In this document: piece after piece, positions 39,058 through 45,761 of the stretch
Layout of the letters: each line of letters begins with the position of its first letter
How positions within the stretch are numbered: the first letter of the stretch is position 1
Assembly: GCA_903861075.1 (NCBI GenBank)
Contig: CAIOSY010000156.1
Location: 1-45,761 of the forward strand
Origin: an uncultured Nitrosomonadales bacterium
Lineage (GTDB): Bacteria > Pseudomonadota > Gammaproteobacteria > Burkholderiales > Gallionellaceae
Reading direction: 5' to 3'
DNA length: 45,761 bases
Position numbers and translations under genes: made by a program
Notes under the pieces: generated by a model
Database searches by the model: none
What the model saw: the letters and a program-made list of their open reading frames with translations, nothing else
Told to the model about the DNA's origin: nothing

Positions 39058-40326
39058 ATGGCTGCGATCAACTTACTCGACGACACCACAATCAAGACGA
39101 AGAAGCCCGACCCTGCAAAATCCATACGCCTGAAGGATGGCGGCGGGCTCTATGTGCTGGTCAATCCGGACGGCGCGAAGTGGTGGAGACTTGATTACAC
39201 AATCAACGGCAAGCGCAAGACTTTATCGCTGGGCGTTTATCCGGCCACGACATTGAAAGCTGCACGCCTTAAAGCAGTGAAATCCCGCGAACTGATCGAC
39301 GCAGGCACAGACCCCAGTGACCTACGCAAAGCAGCAAAGCAAGTCCAGGTGCAACAACGCGAAGAAGAACGTCGAATTGATGACGGCCTGCCCATTGCCG
39401 GATCATTTCAATGTGTGGCGCTGGAATGGTCTGCAATCCCTACCGATAAGCGATCCAACGAGCAGACGGATAAAATCATACGCTGGATGGCCAAGGACGT
39501 TTACCCGTGGCTCGGCAATCGCCCGGTCAATGAGATCACATCACCCGAAGTCAACGCCGTCATTCAGCGCATCGTGGATCGTGGCGCGCTGGATATTGCA
39601 CGGCGCGTGCTGTTCAATTGCGGACGCGTTTTTAAATACGCCAAATCCAAGGGATATTCCAACGACGACCCGACCGCGTGCCTGGGAGAGTTCCTTCCCA
39701 CCAAGAAAGTAAAGAGCCATGCAGCCATTACCGACCCGATAGCTGTAGGGGAGCTACTGCGTGCCATAAACGGCTATACAGGCGCGTTCGTGACAAAGTG
39801 TGCCATGCAACTAGCCCCGCTGCTGTTTGTGCGTCCCGGTGAGCTTCGCATGGCTGAATGGTCAGAGATCGACCTTGAGAAAGCGGAATGGAATATTCCA
39901 GCCGAACGCATGAAAATGAAAGAGCCGCATCTCGTTCCGCTCTCGACTCAAGCACTGGCAATCCTGCGCGAAATCCACCCGCTGACAGGTTCGGGGAAAT
40001 ACGTCTTTTCCGGCGCAAGATCGGCATCTCGTCCCATGAGTGAAAATACTGTGATGGCTGCATTGCGGAGATTGGATTACACCAATGACCAAATGACCGG
40101 GCATGGCTTTAGAGCGATGGCACGAACGATCCTAGATGAAGTGCTGGGCGTGCGTCCTGATTACATTGAGCATCAACTAGCGCACGCCGTCAGGGACGCG
40201 AACGGGCGCGCTTATAACCGGACTTCGCATCTACCAGCGCGCAGAGAGATGATGCAACTCTGGAGTGACTATCTCGACAAGTTGGCAGCGGGTGCGGAAG
40301 TGATACCGTTCAATAAGGCGGCATAG
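39058..40326 (+). CDS. P4-type tyrosine integrase
   Basis: Site-specific recombinase of a genomic island, 422 aa. An N-terminal DUF4102 arm-binding domain (DGGGLYVLVNPDGAKWW, GKRKTLSLGVYP) precedes the core and catalytic domain: first Arg in FVRPGELRMAEW near 259, HGFRAMART near 350, HQLAHAVRDANGRAYNR with the late His and the Tyr nucleophile near 388. The ATG at 39058 has GGAG eight bases before it; the longer frame from 39007 lacks one. It is directly after tRNA-Leu, the likely target. Confidence 0.93.
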   Translation: MAAINLLDDTTIKTKKPDPAKSIRLKDGGGLYVLVNPDGAKWWRLDYTINGKRKTLSLGVYPATTLKAARLKAVKSRELIDAGTDPSDLRKAAKQVQVQQREEERRIDDGLPIAGSFQCVALEWSAIPTDKRSNEQTDKIIRWMAKDVYPWLGNRPVNEITSPEVNAVIQRIVDRGALDIARRVLFNCGRVFKYAKSKGYSNDDPTACLGEFLPTKKVKSHAAITDPIAVGELLRAINGYTGAFVTKCAMQLAPLLFVRPGELRMAEWSEIDLEKAEWNIPAERMKMKEPHLVPLSTQALAILREIHPLTGSGKYVFSGARSASRPMSENTVMAALRRLDYTNDQMTGHGFRAMARTILDEVLGVRPDYIEHQLAHAVRDANGRAYNRTSHLPARREMMQLWSDYLDKLAAGAEVIPFNKAA

Positions 40327-40373
40327 GTTATCGCAGGACTAATTAGAATTATGGTATAGTCTGCAAAGTTACC

Positions 40374-40429
40374 TATTAGCGTGATGCTAATATACAGAAC
40401 AGAGCATTAAAAATCAGCGAGATGCTGAT
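40374..40429 (+). repeat. Two similar hairpins upstream of alpA
   Basis: TATTAGC-GTGAT-GCTAATA (40374-40392) and ATCAGC-GAGAT-GCTGAT (40413-40429) share the same design: AGC stem end, a G(T/A)GAT loop, GCT. Sequence of the stems differs by paired changes (TTA/TAA against TCA/TGA), i.e. pairing is kept. Confidence 0.75.
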
Positions 40430-40456
40430 AACGTGGTTTTAAGCCGCAAGGTTTAG

Positions 40457-40538
40457 GGCGATAACGAAAACAAGATAAGACAACACTGCATCGCGTGTTT
40501 TTCACGTGATAAATTTTGTATCTGTTTTCGTTATCGCC
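40457..40538 (+). repeat. Long inverted repeat before alpA, followed by a T run
   Basis: GGCGATAACGAAAACA-(A)-GATA at 40457-40477 pairs with TATCTGTTTTCGTTATCGCC at 40519-40538, a 20-bp stem with one bulge and a 41-nt loop that itself can form CGTG/CACG. TTTTTC follows, so it may act as a terminator, a small RNA 3' end or a protein-binding site. Confidence 0.8.
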
Positions 40539-40583
40539 TTTTTCTATTTGTGCGATACGAAAGCCTGAAAAAGGACTTTCCCC

Positions 40584-40865
40584 ATGGAAACCACCAGCAC
40601 CAGCAACACCCCGGCACAGCAAGCCGCAAATCCGTCTTATCACGCCCGCATTCTTCGCCGCAAACAAATCGAAGAAGCCTTCGGAATATCCCGTTCCACC
40701 ATTTACGCCCGACTTGATCCAAAGTCAAAACAGTACGATCCTGACTTCCCTAAACCATTCCCGTTGAGCAAAACGTCTGGCGGCACTGGCGCTATCGGCT
40801 GGCTCGAAAGTGAATGCCAAGCCTATATCGCGCACCTTGTAACGACTAGCCGCACTTCAGCGTAA
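40584..40865 (+). CDS. AlpA-like phage/island regulatory protein
   Basis: A 93-aa MerR-like helix-turn-helix protein (ILRRKQIEEAFGISRSTIYA) with the AlpA-style ending of the fold (FPKPFPLSK..GGTGAIGWLESE). AlpA proteins activate integrase or excision genes of P4-like elements. AAGGA lies 9 bp before the ATG. It precedes the relaxase gene by 10 bp, so they are co-transcribed. Confidence 0.85.
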   Translation: METTSTSNTPAQQAANPSYHARILRRKQIEEAFGISRSTIYARLDPKSKQYDPDFPKPFPLSKTSGGTGAIGWLESECQAYIAHLVTTSRTSA

Positions 40866-40875
40866 GGGGTGCGAC

Positions 40876-41751
40876 ATGACGATTACAGCCGAAAATATAG
40901 CGGCTGTGGGGAGCTATACCCACGCCGCTGATGCAACAATTCCGAAACCAGATAATACCACTAATCACGGGTTGAAAAGCTCAATTCCAGACCCGCGTGC
41001 TGATTACCTTTTCAAAATTCAGGCGGTCGGCGCTGAGTCACGAAAGGATAAACGGCGCAGACAATACGCGCCTGCTGACTTGGTAAAGGTTGCAGCAATG
41101 CACAACCTACGTGAGATTGCCAAAGAGTTCGGCACTGATTCACATATTGATGTAAATCGCATTAAGGATAATTTCATCATTGCAGGCAAACCATCGTCTG
41201 ATGGCGTGGTGGCGTTAGAACATCAACTTTTATCTGATGCAGGACTGACGCACAAAATCCGCAAGAATGCAGTCAGAGCGATTGAGATTGTGTTCAGTCT
41301 TAAATTTGGCGTGAACGTAGATTACCGCGCATATTTTTCGGCTTCGACAAAATGGGCTTCTAAATATTACGGCGTGCCGGTTCTTTCATCGATAGTACAT
41401 CTGGACGAAAGTTTTCCCCATTGTCATGTACTGCTGTTCCCGTCTGTAGTGGATGGACGGTTGGATGGCAACGCCCTTATGGGTGACGTGACAAAAATCA
41501 ATCATGCCCGTGCTGACTTTCATAAACAGGTTGCCATCACATTCGGATTGAAGCGTCAGGCCACACAGAAACGCCTTAGCACCGCTGTTCGTAATGCGAT
41601 GGCTCACAGCATCTTAAGCAGAATCAAAGCTACCCGAATTACACGCTGTTCTTTTGTGTGGTCACGGTTTTTGGCAAGCTGCATCAGGCGCAGGAGCAAC
41701 ATGCGCTGCATACGCACAATGCGTGGGTTAAGCATGTCACCCACAACGTAG
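40876..41751 (+). pseudogene. MobV/Mob_Pre-type relaxase, truncated
   Basis: The motif HLDESFPHCHVLLFP near residues 175-189 is the MobV (Mob/Pre) relaxase metal-site motif H.DE..PH.H; upstream are helix-rich segments typical of the N-terminal domain. The natural protein text continues to about RNAMAHSILSRIKA (near 41625). After that the frame reads the antisense of the coupling protein gene and ends at 41751, so the C-terminal part is lost. AAGGGG precedes the ATG. In mobile elements it would nick oriT; here mobilisation by it is doubtful, although the catalytic N-terminus remains. Confidence 0.75.
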
Positions 41752-42833
41752 AGGCACCCACCCTCTTCAGCCAATTTTTCAATATCAACACCTTCGCCCA
41801 GGCGTGCATTGACGGAGGCAAGATCAGCCATTTCTTCAATAGCGGCGGCGAAGCCAGCCGCTCCGTTTTTCAGCCAGTCACTGGAAAAATGATTATAAAG
41901 CTGGCTTGGTGTTGCGCCAGGGTTGGTTGCAAGCCAACGGGCCGCCTGCCGTGCGGCCTTGCGCTCTCCCAGCTTGTAGAAATCCGCACTATCACCCTTT
42001 TCACTTAGCGAAAATGCGCCCACCAGCATATTTTCAATATCTTCTTCAGAACACCCCGCAAATAAATTTATTTGCTGATGTGCGCTTTGGCGCAGATCGA
42101 GGAAAACATATTGTTTACCTGCTGCCTGGCATGCTTGCTGATAAATGTGCGGCATCCATTTATCCCATTTGGGATCCAGCACGCAAAATAATTCCCCCAT
42201 CTGAATGGATTGCCATCCCAACACTTGTGCCGCGACACCTTTGCCGCACCGCGTCCGACCAGACAGTAGAATATGGCTGTTTATCCAGTCACCTTTCTTG
42301 ATAACAACGGGTTTGTCTTTTTCATCAAGTCCAATGAAAACGCCATTATTTTGCTTGATATATTTAAGCGGATCAAATCGCTTTTTGTTGGATGGCAGGC
42401 AGTCTTGAATCGTACGGATGTCCGTTTTCTTGTTTTTTTCTAGCCGACTACTGCGGGTAAGCTTTTTAATTGATACCTCGCGCAGTTGCACGCCGTAGCG
42501 CAACCACAACAACACAGAAATAAATCCGGCGGCACATGCAGCTATCCATAAATTGAAGTGTTTTTCGGATGGCGCGTATGGAAAATTTACAAAATTCGAA
42601 ATAAATGGGGTGATGAAATATAAAAGCGCCGGAAGAAATGACGCTATTAAAATGAACAGGCGAAAATATATTCGTCGTGATCGGGCACCTTCAGTTTCTG
42701 ACTCCGGCTTGCCGGCGGTCAGCAGTAGCCCAGCAAACAGCCCAAGCCACCAATAATTTTCCAGCCCCTGCACGACAATTTGCAGAATCCGAAGTTGGTA
42801 ATAGTGAAGATTAATGTTCAGCAAGTCGTCCAT
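41604..42833 (-). pseudogene. TraD/TraG-type conjugative coupling protein, 3'-truncated
   Basis: From the ATG at 42833 (AAGGA before it) the protein has three N-terminal membrane segments (about 24-42, 58-78, 93-112), Walker A SGRTRCGKG near 190-198 and the VirD4-family LDPKWD box. It reaches LYVVGDMLNPRIVRMQRMLL, then RDHTKEQRVIRV, where family members go on into the Walker B LDE. Here about ten foreign residues follow (ALILLKML) and a stop. It is thus cut at the same inverted junction as the relaxase gene, near 41630. The ATPase would be inactive. Confidence 0.75.
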
Positions 42834-42879
42834 TTTGTTTTTCCTTATGAAATTTTCGTTGGTACACATGTAAGGTGAC

Positions 42880-43570
42880 TACACGCGAAATTTTCGGCAG
42901 GCATGGGGTTTGGTGACGACGAAGGCGGAATAAGTAAGCGCAAATAGCGTAGCAGGCGCGAATAGTGAGCGATGAAGCGTAGCGGCGCGAATACTGGGGG
43001 GCCGGCGAAGCCGGGGTAAGGCCAAAGGCCGGAACCCACGAAGCGCGAGCGTAGTGCCGGGGGGAGCCAATGATGGAGAGCGCCGAACGAGCGAGTTTTT
43101 TCGCAGAAAAAATGAAGGAGCTGAGGTCTCGAAAGCGTTGGGGGGCAAAGCCCCGCCTCCCAGAGCGGAGCGCTTGGGCAACCCCTTTTTTTAACTTTCT
43201 GCCAAAGCAGAAAGGCAAACGTGCGAAGCGAGTTTGAGGTTCGAAACTTTGCGAAGCAAAGTTGAGTAAGTTGAGCGTAGCGAGACCACATCCGACGCGC
43301 AGCGGAGGGTGTGCCTTCCACAAGTGTAGCGCGTGGAAAAAGGGGTTGCCCAAGCGCGAAGCGCGCCGGGAGGCCCCGAGTCGGCGTAGTCGACGCTGGA
43401 GGGAGCGCAGCGAGTGAAAGGCAATCCTTAACCCGACACGAGCGACAGCGAGAACCACCCCAATAGCCCCCGGAGGGGGTGGAGCCGCAGGCGCAAGGGT
43501 GGTGGTGGCGGGTTGAGGTGCGCAGGGCGAAGCCCGTAGAACAAGGGGGCGTAGCCCCCGAAAGAGGCTT
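42880..43570 (+). repeat. Array of mini-hairpins with GNA/AAA triloops
   Basis: About 690 bp without a credible gene holds perfect hairpins on the plus strand at 43002-43014 (loop GAA), 43020-43030 (AAA), 43142-43154 (AAA), 43195-43214 (CAAA), 43245-43263 (GAA, 8-bp stem), 43354-43364 (GAA), 43467-43479 (GGA), 43484-43492 (GCA), 43525-43535 (GAA) and 43545-43559 (GTA, 6-bp stem). Each loop is closed by C-G and is purine-rich on the plus strand only. Between them GCGTAGC, GCGAAGC and GAGCGNAGCG words abound. Long minus-strand frames across it are Arg/Leu/Ala-rich and lack any family, so I reject them as genes. It separates the coupling protein gene from umuC. Confidence 0.85.
42946..42993 (+). 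repeat. Near-identical 18-19 bp direct repeat at the start of the array
   Basis: AGCGTAGCAGGCGCGAATA at 42946-42964 recurs as AGCGTAGCGGCGCGAATA at 42976-42993, differing by one inserted A. Confidence 0.8.
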
Positions 43571-43596
43571 TTGACATTGGTTTCGCTGTTGCGGTT

Positions 43597-43614
43597 GCTT
43601 CTGCTTCTGCTTCT
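43597..43614 (+). repeat. Three tandem GCTTCT hexamers
   Basis: GCTTCT is repeated three times at 43597-43614 in the 135-bp spacer between the hairpin array and the umuC remnant; TTTTGACTTTG-like words follow it. Confidence 0.8.
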
Positions 43615-43704
43615 GGCTTTTGACTTTGTTTGGTTTAGTTTTTGACTTTGACTTAGCTTGCTACTTTTCGCTCGAATGGGCAGATGCGGACAACCCATGC
43701 GGAC

Positions 43705-44208
43705 ACCCCGCGCCGCATAGCCCATCTGCGGAGAGTACCAGAAGCTGCGATCGTCATACTGCCTTTACCCATGCGTTGATTGACCAAGTCCATTACCTCC
43801 ATGAGCTTGTTTGCCGACCTGCTGCCTGATAGTTTTGCGTATGGTCTGGCCGTAACCGATCAGTGATTTCGGATCGAAGCCCGCTAGATCAAGAAAGCAC
43901 TCGTCTATCGAGTAGATTTCCTGCTTCGGCGAGAACGTAGACAGGATCGACATGACCCGCGCTGACAGATCGCCGTACAGGGTGTAGTTGCTTGAGAGCG
44001 CGATGATGCCGTGCTGCTTAGCCAGTTTCTCCATCTTGAACCACGGCTCGGCCATTTTGACGCCCAACGCTTTCACTTCATTAGACCTGGCCACCGCACA
44101 GCCGTCATTGTTGGACAGGACGACTACCGGCTTGTCTTCCAATTGCGGGTTAAAGACACGCTCGCACGAAACGTAAAAATTATTGCAATCGACCAGAGCG
44201 ATAGGCAT
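43705..44208 (-). pseudogene. umuC: UmuC (DNA polymerase V catalytic subunit), internal deletion
   Basis: The first 134 residues are a good UmuC N-terminus: [16 protein letters not shown] with the first catalytic Asp, [31 protein letters not shown] and [12 protein letters not shown] with the second catalytic acids. After KTIRQQVG (about 43815) the sequence jumps, in another frame, to [20 protein letters not shown] and ASGTLRRWAMRRG, which is the UmuC C-terminus. So about 230 codons (thumb and little finger) are missing and the frame is broken; the in-frame product stops at 43765. It follows umuD by 3 bp. Confidence 0.85.
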
Positions 44209-44211
44209 GGT

Positions 44212-44652
44212 CTAAATGAACTTCTTAGTTGTCGAGGTAACGACACCCCATACCTGTAATTCCTGACCTTCCTTGAGCACGATTTCACTGAAGTCAGGAT
44301 TCTCCGGCTTCAGGATCACCATACCATCGCGCCGGATCAGCCGTTTTACGGTCAACTCTGCATCCAATACAGCAATGACGATATCGCCGGACGAGGGATT
44401 CAGCGAGCGGTCAACCACCAACAGATCGCCATCGAAAATGCCGGCACCAACCATGCTGTTTCCCTTGGCTCGGACAAAGAAAGTAGCGTCTTTGTGCTGG
44501 ATCAGGTGCTGATCCAGGCTCAACCTACCTTCGATATAGTCATCGGCAGGCGATGGAAATCCGGCCGGGACCTTGTGGCTGAACAGAGGTGCCAGAATGG
44601 GCGGAGAGCCTACAAGGGGGGCGGTTATAGTTTGATATAACGAGGATGGCAT
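44212..44652 (-). CDS. umuD: UmuD-like S24 peptidase (SOS mutagenesis)
   Basis: LexA-fold protein that cleaves itself after RecA activation to act with UmuC. Starting at the ATG at 44652 (146 aa), the cleavage pair is A30-G31 in VPAGFPSP, the nucleophile S66 in GNSM and the general base K103 in LTVKRL; all three stand exactly six places later than in E. coli UmuD. A TTG four codons upstream is possible. It has its own strong promoter with an embedded operator. With umuC broken, UmuD may lack its normal partner. Confidence 0.92.
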   Translation of the reverse strand: MPSSLYQTITAPLVGSPPILAPLFSHKVPAGFPSPADDYIEGRLSLDQHLIQHKDATFFVRAKGNSMVGAGIFDGDLLVVDRSLNPSSGDIVIAVLDAELTVKRLIRRDGMVILKPENPDFSEIVLKEGQELQVWGVVTSTTKKFI

Positions 44653-44680
44653 GATTTTCAACAAGCAGAACGATCAGCAC

Positions 44681-44709
44681 ATACTAGAGAACGTTCGTTC
44701 TGTTGTCAA
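44681..44709 (-). promoter_or_regulatory. umuD promoter with GAAC-N4-GTTC operator in the spacer
   Basis: Read on the minus strand: TTGACA (44709-44704), 17-bp spacer, TAGTAT (44686-44681), 29 bp before the umuD ATG. The spacer holds AGAACG-AA-CGTTCT (44701-44688), a 6-bp palindrome of form GAAC-N4-GTTC. This is the geometry of LexA sites of the Bacillus-like type, not the usual beta/gammaproteobacterial CTGT-N8-ACAG. Confidence 0.8.
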
Positions 44710-44719
44710 TAAATGTATC

Positions 44720-44753
44720 CAGCCCCTATTGCACATCGCTCTGACTGGGGCTG
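44720..44753 (-). terminator. Hairpin between the SRAP gene and umuD promoter
   Basis: CAGCCCC and GGGGCTG form a 7-bp stem with a 20-nt loop just after the SRAP stop. No strong T tract follows on the minus strand, so termination is only a possibility. Confidence 0.35.
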
Positions 44754-44764
44754 TTTCTTACTAA

Positions 44765-45391
44765 TTACGTCGGCCCCGCAACCAGCATATCCGCTGGGTA
44801 TTCCCTTAAAAACTCGCGGCAGTCATCCACACCCTCATTCATCCAGTCATCGTATTGATCGTCAGGCAGAATCACCACCATACGCTTCTCATCGGTTGGC
44901 TTGTGAAACAGACACATCAATGGATGTATGTCGGCGTTGATCGTCAGCATCGTGTAGCTGCGCAGGATGTCACCGTCAGGCGATTTCCAGCCAGTCCATA
45001 ACCCGGCAATACCCATCGGCTTGCCATCGGCACGCGAAATTCTGGTCTGGATCGCCTTACCGGAACGCCAGGCGGGTTCATAAAAGGCATCTGCCGGAAT
45101 GATGCAACGACGACCTAATCGCCAGGCATCCCGGTAACTTGGCTTTTCTGCGACTGTTTCAGACCGAGCATTGTAGGTATGGCGTGCAATTTTCGTATCT
45201 GTCGCCCAGTGAGGGATCAGGCCGAATGAGCCGAGCAGCAACTCCCGGCTGGTCGCATCTTCGGTTCTGCGTATGAAGCTACCCAGATATCCGGGCCAAA
45301 GGTCTTCCTTCACATCGTCGAAAATGTTGTCGATACTGAAGTGGGACTTCAGAGTTTCTTTATCTTTGACGGATTCGTAATGGCTGCACAT
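44765..45391 (-). CDS. SRAP-domain protein (YedK/HMCES family)
   Basis: Forms a stable thiazolidine crosslink with abasic sites in single-stranded DNA, protecting them from cleavage. Start at the ATG at 45391 gives MCSHYES with the catalytic C2 exposed after Met removal. N74 in NARSET, E105 in FYEP and His in FHKP (163) match the active-site pattern of YedK. Length is 208 aa. It lies next to umuD, and many island-borne SRAP genes neighbour SOS polymerases. No ribosome binding site is obvious. Confidence 0.93.
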   Translation of the reverse strand: MCSHYESVKDKETLKSHFSIDNIFDDVKEDLWPGYLGSFIRRTEDATSRELLLGSFGLIPHWATDTKIARHTYNARSETVAEKPSYRDAWRLGRRCIIPADAFYEPAWRSGKAIQTRISRADGKPMGIAGLWTGWKSPDGDILRSYTMLTINADIHPLMCLFHKPTDEKRMVVILPDDQYDDWMNEGVDDCREFLREYPADMLVAGPT

Positions 45392-45676
45392 GTGCCATTG
45401 TAACAACAGCAGCTTGATTGACGCGAGGTTCAGGCTAACTGGATGATCAGGCTATGCCGCTCGCATAGACGCACGCCCAGATTTTTTCCCCATTATCTTC
45501 TCAAGTTATAATAGTGATCTCGAAAAATCGCCATCGCCCCCAAGCGAAGAGGTAATCCAAACGTTAAACAGACTGCATATTTCAAACGAAATCCGTAACG
45601 ATGCAGAAAAAGCATTCATTAATAACTAACGTTTCGGGGTTTATTTTACCCCGGTAATTCCCTTGTAAGGCTTGAT
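45392..45676. other. Right-end spacer with a possible gene remnant
   Basis: A plus-strand frame open from 45447 to a TAA at 45627-45629 reads protein-like text (SDLEKSPSPPSEEVIQTLNR, then EIRNDAEKAF) but has no start codon, so it may be the 3' end of a lost gene. TATAAT occurs at about 45507-45512 without a clear -35. A GC hairpin follows at 45635-45653. Confidence 0.35.
45635..45653. terminator. Small hairpin between convergent ends
   Basis: CGGGGT-TTATTTT-ACCCCG, a 6-bp stem with a 7-nt loop, lies between the plus-strand remnant and the minus-strand partial gene. There is no T tract after the stem, so its role as terminator is uncertain. Confidence 0.4.
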
Positions 45677-45761
45677 TCATAAGGCCTCCAGCCTGAGTGT
45701 TCTTGCATCAAGTTGCAGGGCTTGCACAAAGAAGCGTTGCACATGCTGTTCAATGGTTTTC
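45677..45761 (-). CDS. C-terminal fragment of an unidentified protein (cut by window edge)
   Basis: The minus strand is open from the window end to a TGA at 45679-45677 and gives 27 residues ending QLDARTLRLEAL. I do not recognise the family. An ATG overlaps its stop (ATGA) and opens a 33-codon frame, but that has no recognisable features. It could be part of the island or of its neighbour. Confidence 0.35.
   Translation of the reverse strand, partial: KTIEQHVQRFFVQALQLDARTLRLEAL

Noticed and set aside
40407-40728. Minus-strand frames opposite alpA
   Set aside because: They run antisense through the alpA gene and the inverted repeat, with no recognisable motif.
42811-43725. Long minus-strand open frame (304 codons) and two shorter ones across the hairpin array
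   Set aside because: They are Arg/Leu/Ala/Pro-rich, overlap each other in different frames, have no ribosome binding site or known domain, and arise from the GC-rich repeat text. The hairpin structure explains the sequence better.
38864-45761. attR copy of the tRNA-Leu 3' end
   Set aside because: I found no repeat of the TTCGATTCC...GGCACCA text downstream within the window.

Overview
The window looks like part of a betaproteobacterial chromosome, probably from the Nitrosomonadales/Gallionellaceae-like group. This is inferred from gene content and order: the queA-tgt-yajC-secD-secF cluster, recC-recB-recD, pstSCAB behind a Pho box, tonB-exbB-exbD and a B12-dependent class II ribonucleotide reductase of about 940 residues. 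No ribosomal RNA is present, so the taxonomy is not proven.

Layout of the core part (about 0.4-38.9 kb). A minus-strand cluster, metY-ispD-ispF-tsaB-rimI-uracil-DNA glycosylase (0.4-5.0 kb), has short gaps or overlaps and is probably one operon. Divergent from it, on the plus strand, are mfd-serB-nrdJ (5.2-12.3 kb). A decayed stretch (12.3-13.7 kb) follows, with a broken DMT-type membrane protein gene and a nine-unit 21-bp minisatellite. Then come recC-recB-recD (13.7-23.1 kb), with start/stop overlaps, converging on tonB-exbB-exbD. A CorA-type transporter that seems to carry an MgtE-N-like domain comes next, then pstS-pstC-pstA-pstB ending in a strong palindromic terminator (30.6 kb). The minus strand then holds a glycine-zipper protein, an HD-GYP response regulator whose phospho-acceptor Asp is replaced by Asn, a DedA protein, secF, secD, yajC, tgt and queA.

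Accessory part (38.8-45.8 kb). A tRNA-Leu(CAA) with its own promoter is followed directly by a P4-type tyrosine integrase, the usual arrangement of a genomic island inserted at a tRNA 3' end. The island carries an AlpA-like regulator, a MobV-like relaxase, a TraD/TraG-type coupling protein, a UmuD/UmuC pair and a SRAP (YedK/HMCES-type) DNA-protein crosslink protein. Several of these are damaged. Relaxase and coupling protein genes are cut at one shared inverted junction near 41.63 kb, and umuC has lost its middle. The far end of the island (attR) is not seen in the window.

The most unusual element is a non-coding stretch of about 690 bp (42.88-43.57 kb) between the coupling protein gene and umuC. 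It holds at least ten perfect small hairpins, all with the same polarity: on the plus strand each has a purine-rich GNA or AAA triloop (one a CAAA tetraloop) closed by a C-G pair. DNA mini-hairpins of the d(GCGNAGC) type are known to be exceptionally stable, so this may be a single-strand DNA recognition or packing element of the mobile island. Other items worth a second look are the umuD promoter with a GAAC-N4-GTTC operator inside its 17-bp spacer, paired hairpins and a 20-bp inverted repeat before alpA, four AGTTACTGC repeats before the integrase, the 7-bp repeat frameshift at 12.8 kb and a G11 run inside secD. Partial genes are cut at both window edges: an ORF6N-domain protein at the left and an unidentified C-terminus at the right.
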